Part shown: positions 48,839 to 60,100 of the stretch, piece after piece
Numbering within the stretch: position 1 is the stretch's first letter
Layout of the letters: the number at the start of each line of letters is the position of its first letter
Source: Kalmanozyma brasiliensis GHG001
Lineage: Eukaryota; Basidiomycota; Ustilaginomycetes; Ustilaginales
Length of the DNA stretch: 64,000 bases
Direction: 5' to 3'
Assembly: GCF_000497045.1 (NCBI RefSeq)
Contig: NW_015961948.1
Location: 1,240,001 to 1,304,000, forward strand
Made by a program: the position numbers and the translations under genes
The notes under the pieces: model-generated
Told to the model about the DNA's origin: nothing
The model's database searches: none
The model's input: the letters and a program-made list of their open reading frames with translations, nothing else

Positions 48839-50482
48839 ATGACGAGCCCACCATCGCAGCCGTCCGTCGCCGATGCAGCTAGGCTGATGGACGCGCTCAG
48901 CTTTGCTTCTCATCCAACACAACTCAGAAGCGCAAGCTCGACGGATCATCGCACCTGCTCAGTATACGGCACAAAGGCGTCTGTGCAAGCACAAGCCCAC
49001 GCATCCGGAAATGGCACCCTTGGATTGCATAAAGGACAAAGCCTATCCAGCACCACAGCGGGCAACGGTGCACCATCGAAGTTAGAGGATGCGGCGCTTC
49101 CACCATCGACACTCACCCCAGACAGCGCTTTATACGGGCGCATACCAAGCCTTCCACTCGAGATCATCTTCCAGATTGCCACGCAGCTCCTCACCAAACC
49201 CGACGTCTATTATGTGAGCGGCATCGATACGCGCCCGGCCTCCTTCCCTTGCCATCACTCCTTCCCACCCTACTCGCCGCTCCCACTCGCCCGATCCGAC
49301 CTGTCAACCCTGCTCTCGCTCTCCTCTGCATCCCGCACGTTCCGTCAGACCCTCCTGCCGCTTGTCTGGCACACACTCGTCATCCGTACACCGCAACACC
49401 TGCCTCGACTCGCAACCCTCCTTCGCAGCTACGACACGCTCTCCATCCGATCAACCTCCCCCTCACGCACACGCCAGGGCCGCTCATCCCCCGATTTTCA
49501 CCCTGACCTCAGCCTTCGTCATCCCCTCCCCTACATCCGAAGCATCGTCATCAGCATACCGGACAAATACATCGACCTGGACCAGTCGTTTCTGCTGACA
49601 CTGCTGCGGTCGATGCACCTATCACAGACGAGGCAGTTGGAGTATCTGTATTGGTCTGCGGAGGCTGTGCCGAACCCGGCGATTTGGCCGTTGGTGGCAC
49701 CGAGTTTGAGAAGCTTGGAGGTAGATGGAAGGACGTTTTATCATGGACATAGCTGGATGGGGGGATTGGAGAGGTTGGAGTGCCTGACGATGGTTAGGTA
49801 CGAGAGCACGTTGCTGCCAATCGGGGCACGGATGGTGTTCGAGCGACAGAGGGAGGGGGGCGGAGAAGGATTGGTGAGGGAGCTGCCGGAGGGGGCTGAA
49901 GCGGAAGAGAGGCGCAATCGAGGGGTGAGCCCGGTGATGGAGCTTCAACGTTCCACGACGGCCGAACCGCAAAGACAGGCACGACACCTCTATCTCGACC
50001 CACCCACTTCCCCACCACCGACCCTCCCTCAATCCACCATCTCAACCGCACACCACACCCGTCTAACGCACCTCTCACTGTCCACCTCGAAAACCTCACT
50101 CCTCCATCAACCAGCCCTGATCACCTCTTCCGCCTTCACGTCTCTCACGCACCTCGACATCTACCCCGTGACTCCCGAACCCCCGCTCTCCACCGCCCTC
50201 CTCACCACCTCCTCAACGCTAACCCACCTTCGGCTCGTGCTCGACGTCTCCGGTGCCTTCGACAACTACAATGCGCTGTGGGCGGATCTCACTGGCAACC
50301 TGCCGCGACTCGAGTGGTTGGAGGTGGATCCGATGCCGCAGCAAAACACCGCGCCGAGCTTCTTTGACTTTGTGGCTCAAGCGCCGCGCTTGGGATGGAT
50401 CAATGGGAGGAGGACGGATAGCTATCCGCCTTGCTTTGGCGATTTCGGTCCGGATAAGCCAAGTGGCGCTCTGCCGTATTGA
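48839..50482 (+). CDS. F-box-like protein with leucine-rich C-terminal region
   Basis: The frame opens at a TTG (48509). ATGs occur at codons 16, 28 and 111 of that frame; I chose the last (48839, MTSPPSQPSVADAARLMDAL), which gives 547 residues and where sequence character changes. Residues about 100-200 contain RIPSLPLEIIFQIATQLL, then LSLSSASRTFRQTLLPLVW, which is the F-box pattern (LPxEIxxxI...L...S...R...W) with an insertion of about 40 residues. The rest has spaced Leu-rich segments (PSLRSLEVDG, LTHLDIYPV, LTHLRLVLDV) like degenerate leucine-rich repeats. Such proteins recruit substrates to SCF ubiquitin ligases. No ortholog is recognised. The stop lies 37 bases from the MED16 stop. Confidence 0.6.
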   Translation: MTSPPSQPSVADAARLMDALSFASHPTQLRSASSTDHRTCSVYGTKASVQAQAHASGNGTLGLHKGQSLSSTTAGNGAPSKLEDAALPPSTLTPDSALYGRIPSLPLEIIFQIATQLLTKPDVYYVSGIDTRPASFPCHHSFPPYSPLPLARSDLSTLLSLSSASRTFRQTLLPLVWHTLVIRTPQHLPRLATLLRSYDTLSIRSTSPSRTRQGRSSPDFHPDLSLRHPLPYIRSIVISIPDKYIDLDQSFLLTLLRSMHLSQTRQLEYLYWSAEAVPNPAIWPLVAPSLRSLEVDGRTFYHGHSWMGGLERLECLTMVRYESTLLPIGARMVFERQREGGGEGLVRELPEGAEAEERRNRGVSPVMELQRSTTAEPQRQARHLYLDPPTSPPPTLPQSTISTAHHTRLTHLSLSTSKTSLLHQPALITSSAFTSLTHLDIYPVTPEPPLSTALLTTSSTLTHLRLVLDVSGAFDNYNALWADLTGNLPRLEWLEVDPMPQQNTAPSFFDFVAQAPRLGWINGRRTDSYPPCFGDFGPDKPSGALPY

Positions 50483-50519
50483 AGACACACATACTGACGA
50501 TGGAGGAAAAGAAATGGAT

Positions 50520-53500
50520 TTAGAGAACCCACCAGTGTCCACCGCAGACACAGGTGTCTGATTCCGACGCTTGACTGCCCATCTCGATCGATATCACGCG
50601 TGGCTGAGGTTGAAGCATGCCCATCATGGGCGGAACGAACGACGGCATGCCCTGCGCGCCTCCCTGCTGCCCCGCCGCCGCCTGCTGCATCTGCATCATC
50701 TGCATCATCTGCATTTGCATCTGCATTTGCATTTGAACCTGCATCTGCACCTGGGGTGGCAAGCTCGGATCGACCGTGAATGCCGGATTGCCCTGCGAAG
50801 GGGTCGGGTGCGGGACGGCGTAGGTGACGGTGACCGGATCTTGGGAGAGCGCCGAGCAGCGGACGCACCGTTTGGCTCGCATCACGTTGATCTTGACCAG
50901 ACTGCTTTCCGTGTCTGTACTCGGTACCGTTGTCGTGGGCTGAGTGCGCAGTAGCGTCGCGGCGTCGTTGTGGATGGCCGACTGGGTCAATGCGTTGGAA
51001 AGCGAAACCTTGCGGACGATGTCGCGTCGCGCTTCGTCGTCGGTACGCTTGGCTGACATGGCGGAAAGAGCGTCCAACAATGTCGAAACTTTGCCTGTTG
51101 CTGCACCGACTGAACTGTCATCTGCGCCCTTCTCGTGAAGCACATTGCGCTCGTCCGAGAGGTCCTCTGGCGAAATGAAGAGCGACAGCACATCGACCAA
51201 GGCGCCCGACTTGGGATCGACTACTGCACTCAACAGCTTGGCATGCAATCCGTTGGCAGCGTCGGACTCGACCTTGACATCGGCACCGGGTTGATCCACC
51301 TTGCTACCGTCCAGCGTGGCCCACCAGAACCGATCGACTTCCCGGCTCTGACTCACGCCCGATGCTCCACCTGCTCCACCCTCAGTCGCCTCCATCTCGA
51401 TCTTGACTAGCAGATGTGTAAACTCGATCAGATCGACAGCCGCATCGCCGACTACACGATTCAACGCGTCCCTCGCAAGCGCCATCTGCTCGCTGACAGC
51501 TAGAACCTTGTCACTTGTCGCGTCTCCCATCTCCTCGCCCGTCGTCGCAGGTGGCAGATTCTCCTTCCGGGTCGTACTGGCGGTCCACTCTCGGAAGTCG
51601 CAAAAGTGCGCCAGAATCTGCAGCACCAGCCGTCGCGGCGTTGGCTTGTTGAGCATGCGCACAAAGTCCATCTCGAAAGAGTCGGAGCTCTCCGACTTCG
51701 ATGGCGCATCACTGTTCGCAATCGCCAGCTTGCTGACCCTGTCCAGCAGCGTCAAGAACCACTGCAGCTGCGCGATCAATGGCCAGACGCTCTCCAGGCG
51801 GTAGTATACTCGATCGCGCGTCTCGGCTGTGGTGGTAACAGCTTTGGCGGCAGCTCCGGCTTTCTTCTTGCCGCTTTCGGCTGGTGGTGGCGTCGGATTT
51901 ACTGTCACTTGCGTTTTGATCCGCGCCAATCGCAACATCTGGAAACACAGCCCGAGCTCGAGAACAAGTCGCTCGAGACGTGCGACTTCTCCAACGCCGA
52001 TCGCCATGCGGATCTTGAGCAGTCGAAGCGCTTGATGGAAGGGAATGGAGTTTGAGTCGTGGCTTGGACCTTTCTGTGTGGCTCCTTCAATCTTGACCAG
52101 GACATCTTGGCGTTTTGACTCGGTGATCTTGAGCAGGTCTCCGATCTGGATGAGGAGATTGCCGGACATGCCCTGCCAAGTGGCAGATTCGAATGCGCGG
52201 CCAATGTCGGACGGATCCGATTTGCGTAAGGCGGACAGCGCCAGGAGCCGTGACATTCGGCTTGATGTATCATTCGCCCCAGTGAGAGCCTGACCTGCTT
52301 CGCGCGGTAATTGTGGCAGCTTCCACATGACGACCCCCTTGTCTGACGAGCCAGTGTGCGAGCTAGAGAGCGTCGCGATTAGGGTGCCGTTGCTGGAAAC
52401 GACAGGCTTCGAAGTTCGTGAAAGCGCTCGGGCTGGCGTCGTCGCCGCCACTCCCTCTGCCAGATCCATGCGTTGGAGGTCAAAGTAGCTGAGCTGCTCG
52501 GAAAGCAGACCTGCCCTTCCAGCTGCTGGCGTCAATGATGCGAGAAGGCCAAGGTCGCCGACTGCCATGCCATCGGCGTTGGCGACGAAGGATGTGATGA
52601 GCTGGTTGTGAAGCGTCTTTGACTGGGCAAAGCGCAATTGCCAGTCGGACCACTTCGGCGCGTGTCCTGTCTTTCTGCATTCGAGTGAGGCAAATGCATC
52701 ACTGAGCTCGTTCTCTGCCTTGAACACATCCCAACAGGCGATGTTGCTGCGCATCGTTGATGCCGTTGCGTCATGATCCGCTGATTCGGATGTGCTGTTT
52801 GCTGACTCGATGTGCGAGGAGCAAGCAATGAGTCGGAGGGAGGCTGCTTTGCCAGCTGCACGGTCTTCGTCAGAGCCTGCGGCGTCGACTTGTGCCCATG
52901 CGAGGATCGAGACAGCGTCAACGTCGACAGCACTGTCACTGGTCGATCCGTTAGCAGGTGAGCCATCAAGATGATTCAAGTCGGCAGTAGACAGCGACAC
53001 CGACTGCAAGGGACGTGTTGTCATGGTGACTGACTCGCCACGCAGATCGATGTTGATCTCGGTGAGGTCCACCAGCGAAGAGCTGTTAGAAGACCGCCTG
53101 GACGCAACAAGAAGAACGGAGTCATTGGCGGGCATGCCGACAGCAAGGTGCGTGATGCAGTCTCTGCCACCAAGCTCGCCTTCAGGATCAGAGTCATGCC
53201 CATCCATCCTGGAGAAGGGCGAATCGTATCGAGCGGCATTGTCGCCTTGCTTGTCGTCGAGGCTGTGGGTCGAATCGAGCGTGATGGGCGAAGGCTGCAG
53301 ATTTGGCGTGTACAACGACGAATGTAGCAAGGTTTTGAAGAAGGCTGGAGGCGCGGTAGTTGTAGAGCTGCCTTCTGTGGTTGATTTCGCTTCTCGGTCT
53401 GCTTTGCGAGAGGACAGCAGCGTGACTTGCCCCTGGTTTCCGAACACGACGAGTGCCACGTCCAGCTCCGGTACAGACTTGTCCGTCGAAGCAGACGCAG

Positions 53501-54524
53501 CAGGGACAAAGCTTGGACCTCGAGCTGCGAGTCGAGTGAATGCGCTGGCGCCGTAGTGATTCGAGGATGAGGATCCAGAGCGGAGAACAATGCGACGACG
53601 GCGGTTGAGCCACACCACTTTTTTGACGCCACCTTGCAGGATGTTGGACTCTTTGACATCTTCGGGGTCGGAAGGGGATGCTCGAACACCAGCCTGAGCT
53701 ACTGGCTGGCCTCTTTCGTTGACTTTGAGCACGTTGTCCGGTGTTGCTGAGGTCGCTGATCCTGTTCTGCGAGAAGTAGGCTTGACTGAGAGTGTTTCAA
53801 CAAGCTTCCAGTCATTGAGAGATCCTGTGTCGGCTCGAGACCATATGCAGAACTTGGCCAATGGACGATGTGTTGTTTTCTCTGGTGACGAAGATGAAGT
53901 TGCTGCTGCTGCCTGCGGTAGGGCAAGCGTTGAGTCGAGTGCAGTGGCTGTTGTGTTGGGCTGAGAAAGTAGCACCTGAGATTGAGCGTTTGAAGCTTCA
54001 GGTGATACCTTCGATGGCGTGGCAGGGTGTCGCGATATCGGGAAGTAGGCGCATAGATAGTAGCCGCAGGGACTGAAAGAGATATGTCGCGGGTCATTGT
54101 AGCACGTGTGCTGAGGTGGTGTGTTGCTTGCTGCAAGCCGTGGTTGAGAGGACCCAGCATGCGGCGCAGGGGTGTAGCTCGACTGGTCAGGATACAGATG
54201 ACTGGACCTGAGCTTGGTTCTAGAGGAGGACGCGACAGGATACTGAACGACGATATGAGCGTCTGCCGATATTGAGGGAGCATCTTGTGTGTTGGAGGCG
54301 GTGGCAAGGACGTTGTGCGGAGACCACGCAATCTGGCCTAGATCACTGAAGCCTGACCTGAGGCATTGTAGCTGCTCAAGAGCATTGGTGCCATTGTTGA
54401 TGCACTGAGCATGGCGAATGGACTGCTGCTGCTCGGTGGACAGCGGCCTTTGGTACAGGCTCCTCGACGAGGAACCAGATGCATTGCTGATGCGTTGACG
54501 CTTGACGGGTACTTGAGCCGACAT
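50520..54524 (-). CDS. MED16: Mediator complex subunit 16 (Med16/Sin4)
   Basis: A 1334-residue intronless protein from ATG 54524. The N-terminal half looks like a WD-type propeller with long Ser/Thr-rich loops: DLGQIAWSPHNVLATAS near residue 60, the Cys-rich HISFSPCGYYLCAYFP, and a late blade around VSSNGTLIATLSSS and VVMWKLPQLP (near 700-740). The C-terminal half is helical. The protein ends with the hallmark paired Cys motifs of Med16, KRCVRCSAL and TCVCGGHWWVL, separated by a low-complexity insert. Med16 is a Mediator tail subunit that connects activators to RNA polymerase II. The insert includes a run of alternating Gln and Met encoded by 50690-50752. The gene is larger than yeast SIN4 (974 residues), mostly through disordered loops. 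Confidence 0.75.
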   Translation of the reverse strand: MSAQVPVKRQRISNASGSSSRSLYQRPLSTEQQQSIRHAQCINNGTNALEQLQCLRSGFSDLGQIAWSPHNVLATASNTQDAPSISADAHIVVQYPVASSSRTKLRSSHLYPDQSSYTPAPHAGSSQPRLAASNTPPQHTCYNDPRHISFSPCGYYLCAYFPISRHPATPSKVSPEASNAQSQVLLSQPNTTATALDSTLALPQAAAATSSSSPEKTTHRPLAKFCIWSRADTGSLNDWKLVETLSVKPTSRRTGSATSATPDNVLKVNERGQPVAQAGVRASPSDPEDVKESNILQGGVKKVVWLNRRRRIVLRSGSSSSNHYGASAFTRLAARGPSFVPAASASTDKSVPELDVALVVFGNQGQVTLLSSRKADREAKSTTEGSSTTTAPPAFFKTLLHSSLYTPNLQPSPITLDSTHSLDDKQGDNAARYDSPFSRMDGHDSDPEGELGGRDCITHLAVGMPANDSVLLVASRRSSNSSSLVDLTEINIDLRGESVTMTTRPLQSVSLSTADLNHLDGSPANGSTSDSAVDVDAVSILAWAQVDAAGSDEDRAAGKAASLRLIACSSHIESANSTSESADHDATASTMRSNIACWDVFKAENELSDAFASLECRKTGHAPKWSDWQLRFAQSKTLHNQLITSFVANADGMAVGDLGLLASLTPAAGRAGLLSEQLSYFDLQRMDLAEGVAATTPARALSRTSKPVVSSNGTLIATLSSSHTGSSDKGVVMWKLPQLPREAGQALTGANDTSSRMSRLLALSALRKSDPSDIGRAFESATWQGMSGNLLIQIGDLLKITESKRQDVLVKIEGATQKGPSHDSNSIPFHQALRLLKIRMAIGVGEVARLERLVLELGLCFQMLRLARIKTQVTVNPTPPPAESGKKKAGAAAKAVTTTAETRDRVYYRLESVWPLIAQLQWFLTLLDRVSKLAIANSDAPSKSESSDSFEMDFVRMLNKPTPRRLVLQILAHFCDFREWTASTTRKENLPPATTGEEMGDATSDKVLAVSEQMALARDALNRVVGDAAVDLIEFTHLLVKIEMEATEGGAGGASGVSQSREVDRFWWATLDGSKVDQPGADVKVESDAANGLHAKLLSAVVDPKSGALVDVLSLFISPEDLSDERNVLHEKGADDSSVGAATGKVSTLLDALSAMSAKRTDDEARRDIVRKVSLSNALTQSAIHNDAATLLRTQPTTTVPSTDTESSLVKINVMRAKRCVRCSALSQDPVTVTYAVPHPTPSQGNPAFTVDPSLPPQVQMQVQMQMQMQMQMMQMMQMQQAAAGQQGGAQGMPSFVPPMMGMLQPQPRVISIEMGSQASESDTCVCGGHWWVL
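50690..50752 (-). repeat. Gln-Met dipeptide microsatellite in MED16
   Basis: On the plus strand the units CATCTG, CATTTG and CATCATCTG repeat about ten times, encoding alternating Gln and Met on the minus strand. It lies between the two C-terminal Cys motifs. Length variation between strains is likely. Confidence 0.8.
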
Positions 54525-57188
54525 ATCTAGCTATACTTGGTTTAATAGAGCGCTGTGACCCAGTCGCCCGTCGCTCAAGGATCCACGAGCTTGCTTAAGG
54601 TCGTCTATAACATGAGTTGAGAGGTTGAGGCGAGAATGTGCTGGGACGGACCGGAGCGATAGCTCTCCTTCTATGGCGGAGAGCAAGCGGATCGAAAGCT
54701 GAGCCGTGTTATGGCACTGCTTGTCGTCCTGATGTCGACGATCGGGTCTGTGCGAGAGTGTGAGGTCGTTTGTGGAGAGGCTGGCTAAGATGGACGAGGT
54801 GCAATCGTGAGTCGAGGCGTCTTCTTGGTCCGAGTCTCGAATCCGACTCCCGCATCTTGACTCTATTTTTAACGCGCTTCGAAAAGAGCCGGCCTAACAA
54901 ACGTGAATCATTCCGCCAGTGCTCGTGTTGACGGGTGTTGTCCAGTCGGCGTTCGGCCAGCACAGTCTGTGAGGATCGCCGCACCTGAAGCTGGACATAC
55001 TGCGATGAGGCCAAGAAAGGGCAAAATGAAGAGGCCATCCATGCAGACCGGCGGAGTTTGCAGAGGGCGCGGGTGAGGGGATGATTTGGGCGCCACCAGA
55101 AGCGAAGAAAGAAGGTTCGATCTTCAGCCCAGCGTACTCAGTCTGGGGTCCAGCACGAGTTGTATGAGCTGGCCAGTGCCGGACAGAGGACACTTGTTCG
55201 AGACGGCGGTCGGCTGGATCGCCGCAATGTGCTGCACGAGCACGAGCGACACAGACATGCGTGGCGATCGCTTGACTTGCTGGAAGACAAGCTCAGGGCA
55301 GGGACAGAAGGGCAAGTGCTGAAGCCTGTGTGCTGGCAGCCAAGCGGCAGCAATCAGCAGCAACAGCGTGCAATCCCCTCTTTTTTCGTAACAAAAATCA
55401 CCAAAATCACGTCTGCTGTCGCGCCCGGCGCGTTGCTCGACCGTTGGCAGGTTTTAGTGTTGTTCTCGCTTGCGAGTCTTGAACATCATCAGCACTTCCA
55501 GCTTGCATTTCCTTCTCGCCTATCGCATCGTCAAAAGCACATTCGTGTCATCAACATCGTCCATCATGGATCCTAGGCGAGCAAGCAAGCGAATCAGTCG
55601 ATCAGTGAGCCAACATTTCAGACCTTTGACGCTGCTTCTGCCTTAGTAACTGCGTTCGAGAACAAGGTCGTGCATCCGTGTGCCGAATTGTAGCAGCAAC
55701 GAAGCTCCGCACGCATGGTAGACGCCACACTCGTTCCATCGACGCTCATACTCTGCATTGGGGCGTCGCTGAAAGGGGAAGGAGAGAATTGAGCCGGGCG
55801 GCGGCGGCTGAGCTGTTGTTGAGGCCGAAGTGCTTTTCGGCTTTGCTTGTCGGGTTGAATGGGTGCTTTGCAGCTTGCATGTGCTTCCTGTGCGGTTCGA
55901 ATTCAAATCTTTACTTTCTTTTTTTTAATGGTAATTTGAGGGCTCGGCGTTGAGTACCCTATTTTGCTATTCCGCCTTGCTGTTTGACAGTTGGCGGGGC
56001 CCTCCTCGTCCTCCTCCTCTTCGCCGTCCTGCTCACCCCTGCCGATCATGCTCTAGCTCTGCCTTGGTGCGAGCATCATCATCATCGTCCCTGATCCTGC
56101 TGCTCGTGCTTCTTTGTCCCTCCTCCTCTTGCATCATCCCGACCCCCTCCTCCTCCTCCTCCTTTAATTCTTCCATTCATCTCACCGACCCCCCTTCCTT
56201 GCTCTGTTCTTCGTCATTGTCGCTCGTCGCTCGTCGCTGGCTCGTCGAGTTGCACCATCACCTCCTCAGAGTCGCCCTCCTCGACCCTTCACATTGTCCA
56301 TCCCTTCCACTCCACCATAGCTGCATCTCTTTTCATCATCAGCCGTCGCCCCGACACCGTTCGCCCACGTCTACACCACGCTCATTTGCTTCGGCGTGCA
56401 TCTCTACCCATTCTCTACAGACTGGCTCTGTGGCTTGCATCCGCCGTTCATCTTCACCCATTGACGTCTCACTGTTCGTGATCGACCAGATAGGAGCAAG
56501 CCTCGTCTCATCTGCACCTTCCGTATTGTCCTGGCTCCTGTCCCACGCAACACGCGCTTCCGTCCTCACATCTCTGCATCCATAGACTCTTCTCTCAGCT
56601 CGAGCCCCTCAGCGCTTGGCTATTCTTTGCTCTCGCAATCGACATTGCACCGCCTCGACCTGCTTCGAACGACGCTCAGACCGCTTGTCGACACTTCGCA
56701 GCCTCGCAAGCCTCGCCCTGCGCTTGTGTCAGTCCTCGTCAACCCGCAGCTTGTACCCGACTCGGTTCGACTTCATCTCATCGGGCTTAGCCATTTTCGC
56801 CCTTCTCGTCGCGAGGTGAGTGTCCTCCCATCCAACCTCTTGCATGCCTCTTGTCCCCTCCTCTTCCCACTTCACTTGCTTCGCTTCCGCTTGTTTCCAT
56901 CGACATCGCGGTCCATTTGCCTCCCGTCACGATCATACTCGCACTCTTCGCCCTCCCCTCATCCCCTTCCCAGTGGCCGGACTCGCCTTTCTCTGCTCGA
57001 CCCTTCTCCTCGCCATCTGTCCCATGGCGTGCTCATCATCTGCACATCAATTGTCTCCCACTGTCCGGATCAACTCACACTCTTTTGTTTTTGCTTCATC
57101 TTGGCCGCCGTCAACTCTCCTTGGCATCAATCCAGCATCGTAGATTTTCACCACACTCCTCCTGCTACTACCTTCGCCCTTCACCATC
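54525..57188. other. Long divergent intergenic region and pyrimidine-rich leader of the mucin gene
   Basis: About 2.7 kb between divergent start codons. The left part (54525-55900) has only scattered small ORFs. From about 55970 to 57188 the plus strand is strongly C/T-rich, with long runs of CCTCCT and CATCAT character, which keeps several frames open but shows no protein similarity. A GTGAGT at 56816 and a CCAG at 57132-57135 could bound a 320-base 5' UTR intron. Short ATG-led frames occur, for example ATGCTCTAG near 56047. I read this as promoter plus a long leader. Confidence 0.45.
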
Positions 57189-60100
57189 ATGGTCTTGTTT
57201 CAACCCACATTCAGGCTGATGCTCGTCAGCTTAAGCCTCGTCTTGCTTGTCGGCACTCCCGTCCTCGCCGATGCCAATCACGGCGCTGCCCATGCCGACA
57301 ACGCCATCCGACGTCATGCTGCCAGGGCTGGTCGTCTTTCCAAACGCTTCCCGCCTGCCTCGAGCTCTGACGCTCATGCGGCCTCCCTAGACACACGAGC
57401 GGGCCACCACCATGATCGATACGGCACCTACGGCCTCACTTCTGATGAGCTGGATCAGCTGCTCGCCGAAGAAGCTCTCCAGGACAGTGGTAGCTTCGAC
57501 GACTCCACCACTTCCTCCTCTCGTCACCACCGCTTCCGCACCCGCACCAGTGCACGTTCGCAAGAGACGGATAGCGCAACAAACGCACGCAGCTCCGATC
57601 TTCCCACCACCACCACTTCACATTCAGCTTCGCGTACTTCTTCATCCTCGTCTCCCGCCAACACTGCTGATGCCGAATCCAAGTCATCATCCACCTCTGC
57701 GCATCGCTCCTCATCATTGTCGTCCTCCGCATCGGCAGACGGCGACGACGCATCCTCGAGCAGCAGCTCCTCTCACAGCACGCATGCTACGCCTACCTCA
57801 TCGACATCAGATTCCGCATCCGCACCCGCATCCACTGCCACTGCCTCGAGCTCTGCCACGTCGTCTTCATCTTCATCCAGCGCTGGCGATTCGAACACCG
57901 TCGCCTCCAACAGTAGCACCGATGGCCTTGGTGATCTTCTGGGCGGTCTCTTGGGCGCGTCTTCGACTTCGTCGTCATCTGTATCGCGTGAGACCGCGGA
58001 CAGTAGCAGTGATTCGCCGTCAGCGACGTCTTCGTCTCGAACGCCGGCTGCGACTTCTTCGTCTGCGTCGTCCGACGGCCAAGGCAGTAGTAGCGACGAC
58101 GATGACTCGCCATCGACCAGCAAACAGAGCCAGTCCAGTCAACCCGATTTTTTCGGCTTCACGTCCTCTCCAACTCGAACGTCGGCGCGCATCTCGTCGA
58201 CATCCGCTCCTACAGGGCTCTTGCAGGGCCTGTTGCCCGTGGTCGGCTCTTCGTCCTCGGCCTCGTCCTCTGCTGATGCATCGACAGCTGACTCTTCCCC
58301 GACGCCAGCTCCGTCCAGCTCCAACTCGGGCTCCGGTTCTGGCTCGAACGCCAACTCCGACTCCGACACCGACTCCAACACTGGCTCATCGAAAGATACA
58401 ACCACCAAGAGCGGAGGTCTGTTCAGCAGTCTGTGGGGCGGAGGCGGCTTCTCAAGCGACGACGCGTCGCCAAGCTCGAGCTCTCAGGGATCCACCCCGA
58501 CCAGCTCTGCTGATGGCAGCAACAGCAACGGCGATGGCTCTACCATTTCCGTGTCGTCCGGCACCAACAGTGCTAGCTCGACCAACGATGGCACCGGCTC
58601 CTCGACAGCTACCTCGGGCTCCTCCAGCGCCGTGACGACAGCCCCTTCCTCTACATCGCAGGCTTCTCAGTCCGTTCCTACCGGATCTGGCTCTACGTCT
58701 GCCGGGACCGGATCTAGCTCGGACGGTGGCTCTCCTTCGGGCTCGAGTGGCGTTCCGTCCTCATCCGCGTCTTCGAGCGGAGCTGCTTCGTCATCGGTGT
58801 CGTCGGCGCCTTCCTCCAACGCCTCGCATGCCAGTTCTGCACCTGCTTCCGCCTCGACTTCCTCGACCTCCAACCCGTACTGGTACGCCAACACGCAATC
58901 CTTGAAGCTTGCTCCCAGCACCACTTCCTCGTCCGCTTCATCAACGCAGACTGGATCGCAGAGCAGTGACAACTACGATGGCAACACCGATTCGGGCACA
59001 TCGACTGCCTCGTCGTCGGACGGGACTGGAAATGGTCCAGCTACACAAGATCTGCCCACCACCATCGTGCCCTCCACCAGCTCGTACGACCAGCCGGCCA
59101 ACACCACTTCGATCGGCGTTCTATTCAAGGAGGACATGCAGTGGACGTGGGTCATCTCGCAGGCGGACCTGACGGCGCAGATCTTTGCCTTCATGCCGGA
59201 TCTCGTTGGTCAGCCTGCCGGTCTGGAAACGTCCAAAGTCTCGACGGTCAAGCTGGCCAGCTACTCACCGGACTCCAACGACACTGCCACCACCGAGACG
59301 CTCTCGACAGCCCGCACGCTCTACATGGCGTACGTGCCCACATCGAGCGTGGAAGACATTCAAGCCTTGATCGCCAACACCTCGTCGCCCTTCTACACCA
59401 CGGCTGCTTCGGGAGCACCTCAGCAGCTCGCAAGCCAAGTGGACCCCACTTTCAACATCTTGAGCGTCGCTGGCATCGTTGCCTCGGGCGCCAAGCAGAA
59501 CGCCAAGACCAGCAGTGGGGAGACCACGGACACTCCCAAGCTGCGCAACAGCCTGATTGGAGTGGGCTGTGGTCTTGCTGGGGCCTTTGCTGTGGTAGCA
59601 GGTGGCTTGATCTGGCGAAACAAGCGCAAAGGTCAGGACGACGTTGGAGCAGATGGCAAAAACGGCGGCATCTCGCGTGCACACACTATCCGCTCCTTCC
59701 ACGGTGGCCTGCGTGAGACGTGGGCTCCGGGCGCACTTGATCAGCATCAGGGTTTCAACGCGAATGGCGAGATGCAGCAGGTGTGGTCGCCACACGGTGA
59801 CATGGCGATGGGTCACCCTAGCCAGCCGGGCTACTCACACGGCGACGGTTTTGGCGGCTACGTAGCCTCAGATCCGTTCCACGACGCTGCTGCCGGCGGT
59901 GCAGCTGGCGGGTACGTCAACATGAACCGATCCAGCCGTATGACGGAGCGATCCGCCTACTCGGACCTGAGCCAGATGACCGAAGCGCAACGCATTCAGT
60001 ACGACTACGAGTCGTCGCGTCGATCGTACCACTCGACCTCGGACCAGTCTGGCTCGCATGGATCGCACAGCGAGCACAGCGCCGACTCGAACGCTGGCAT

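Noticed and set aside
54832..54849. tRNA T-arm-like element (GAGTC-TCGAATCC-GACTC)
   Set aside because: The loop lacks the TTC start, and no acceptor stem or anticodon arm can be drawn around it.
55950..57370. Plus-strand ORFs 55950-56585 and 56627-57370 as genes
   Set aside because: Their composition (Ser/Leu/Pro/His from CT-rich DNA) mirrors the pyrimidine bias of the leader, the second overlaps the mucin start in another frame, and neither shows a domain.
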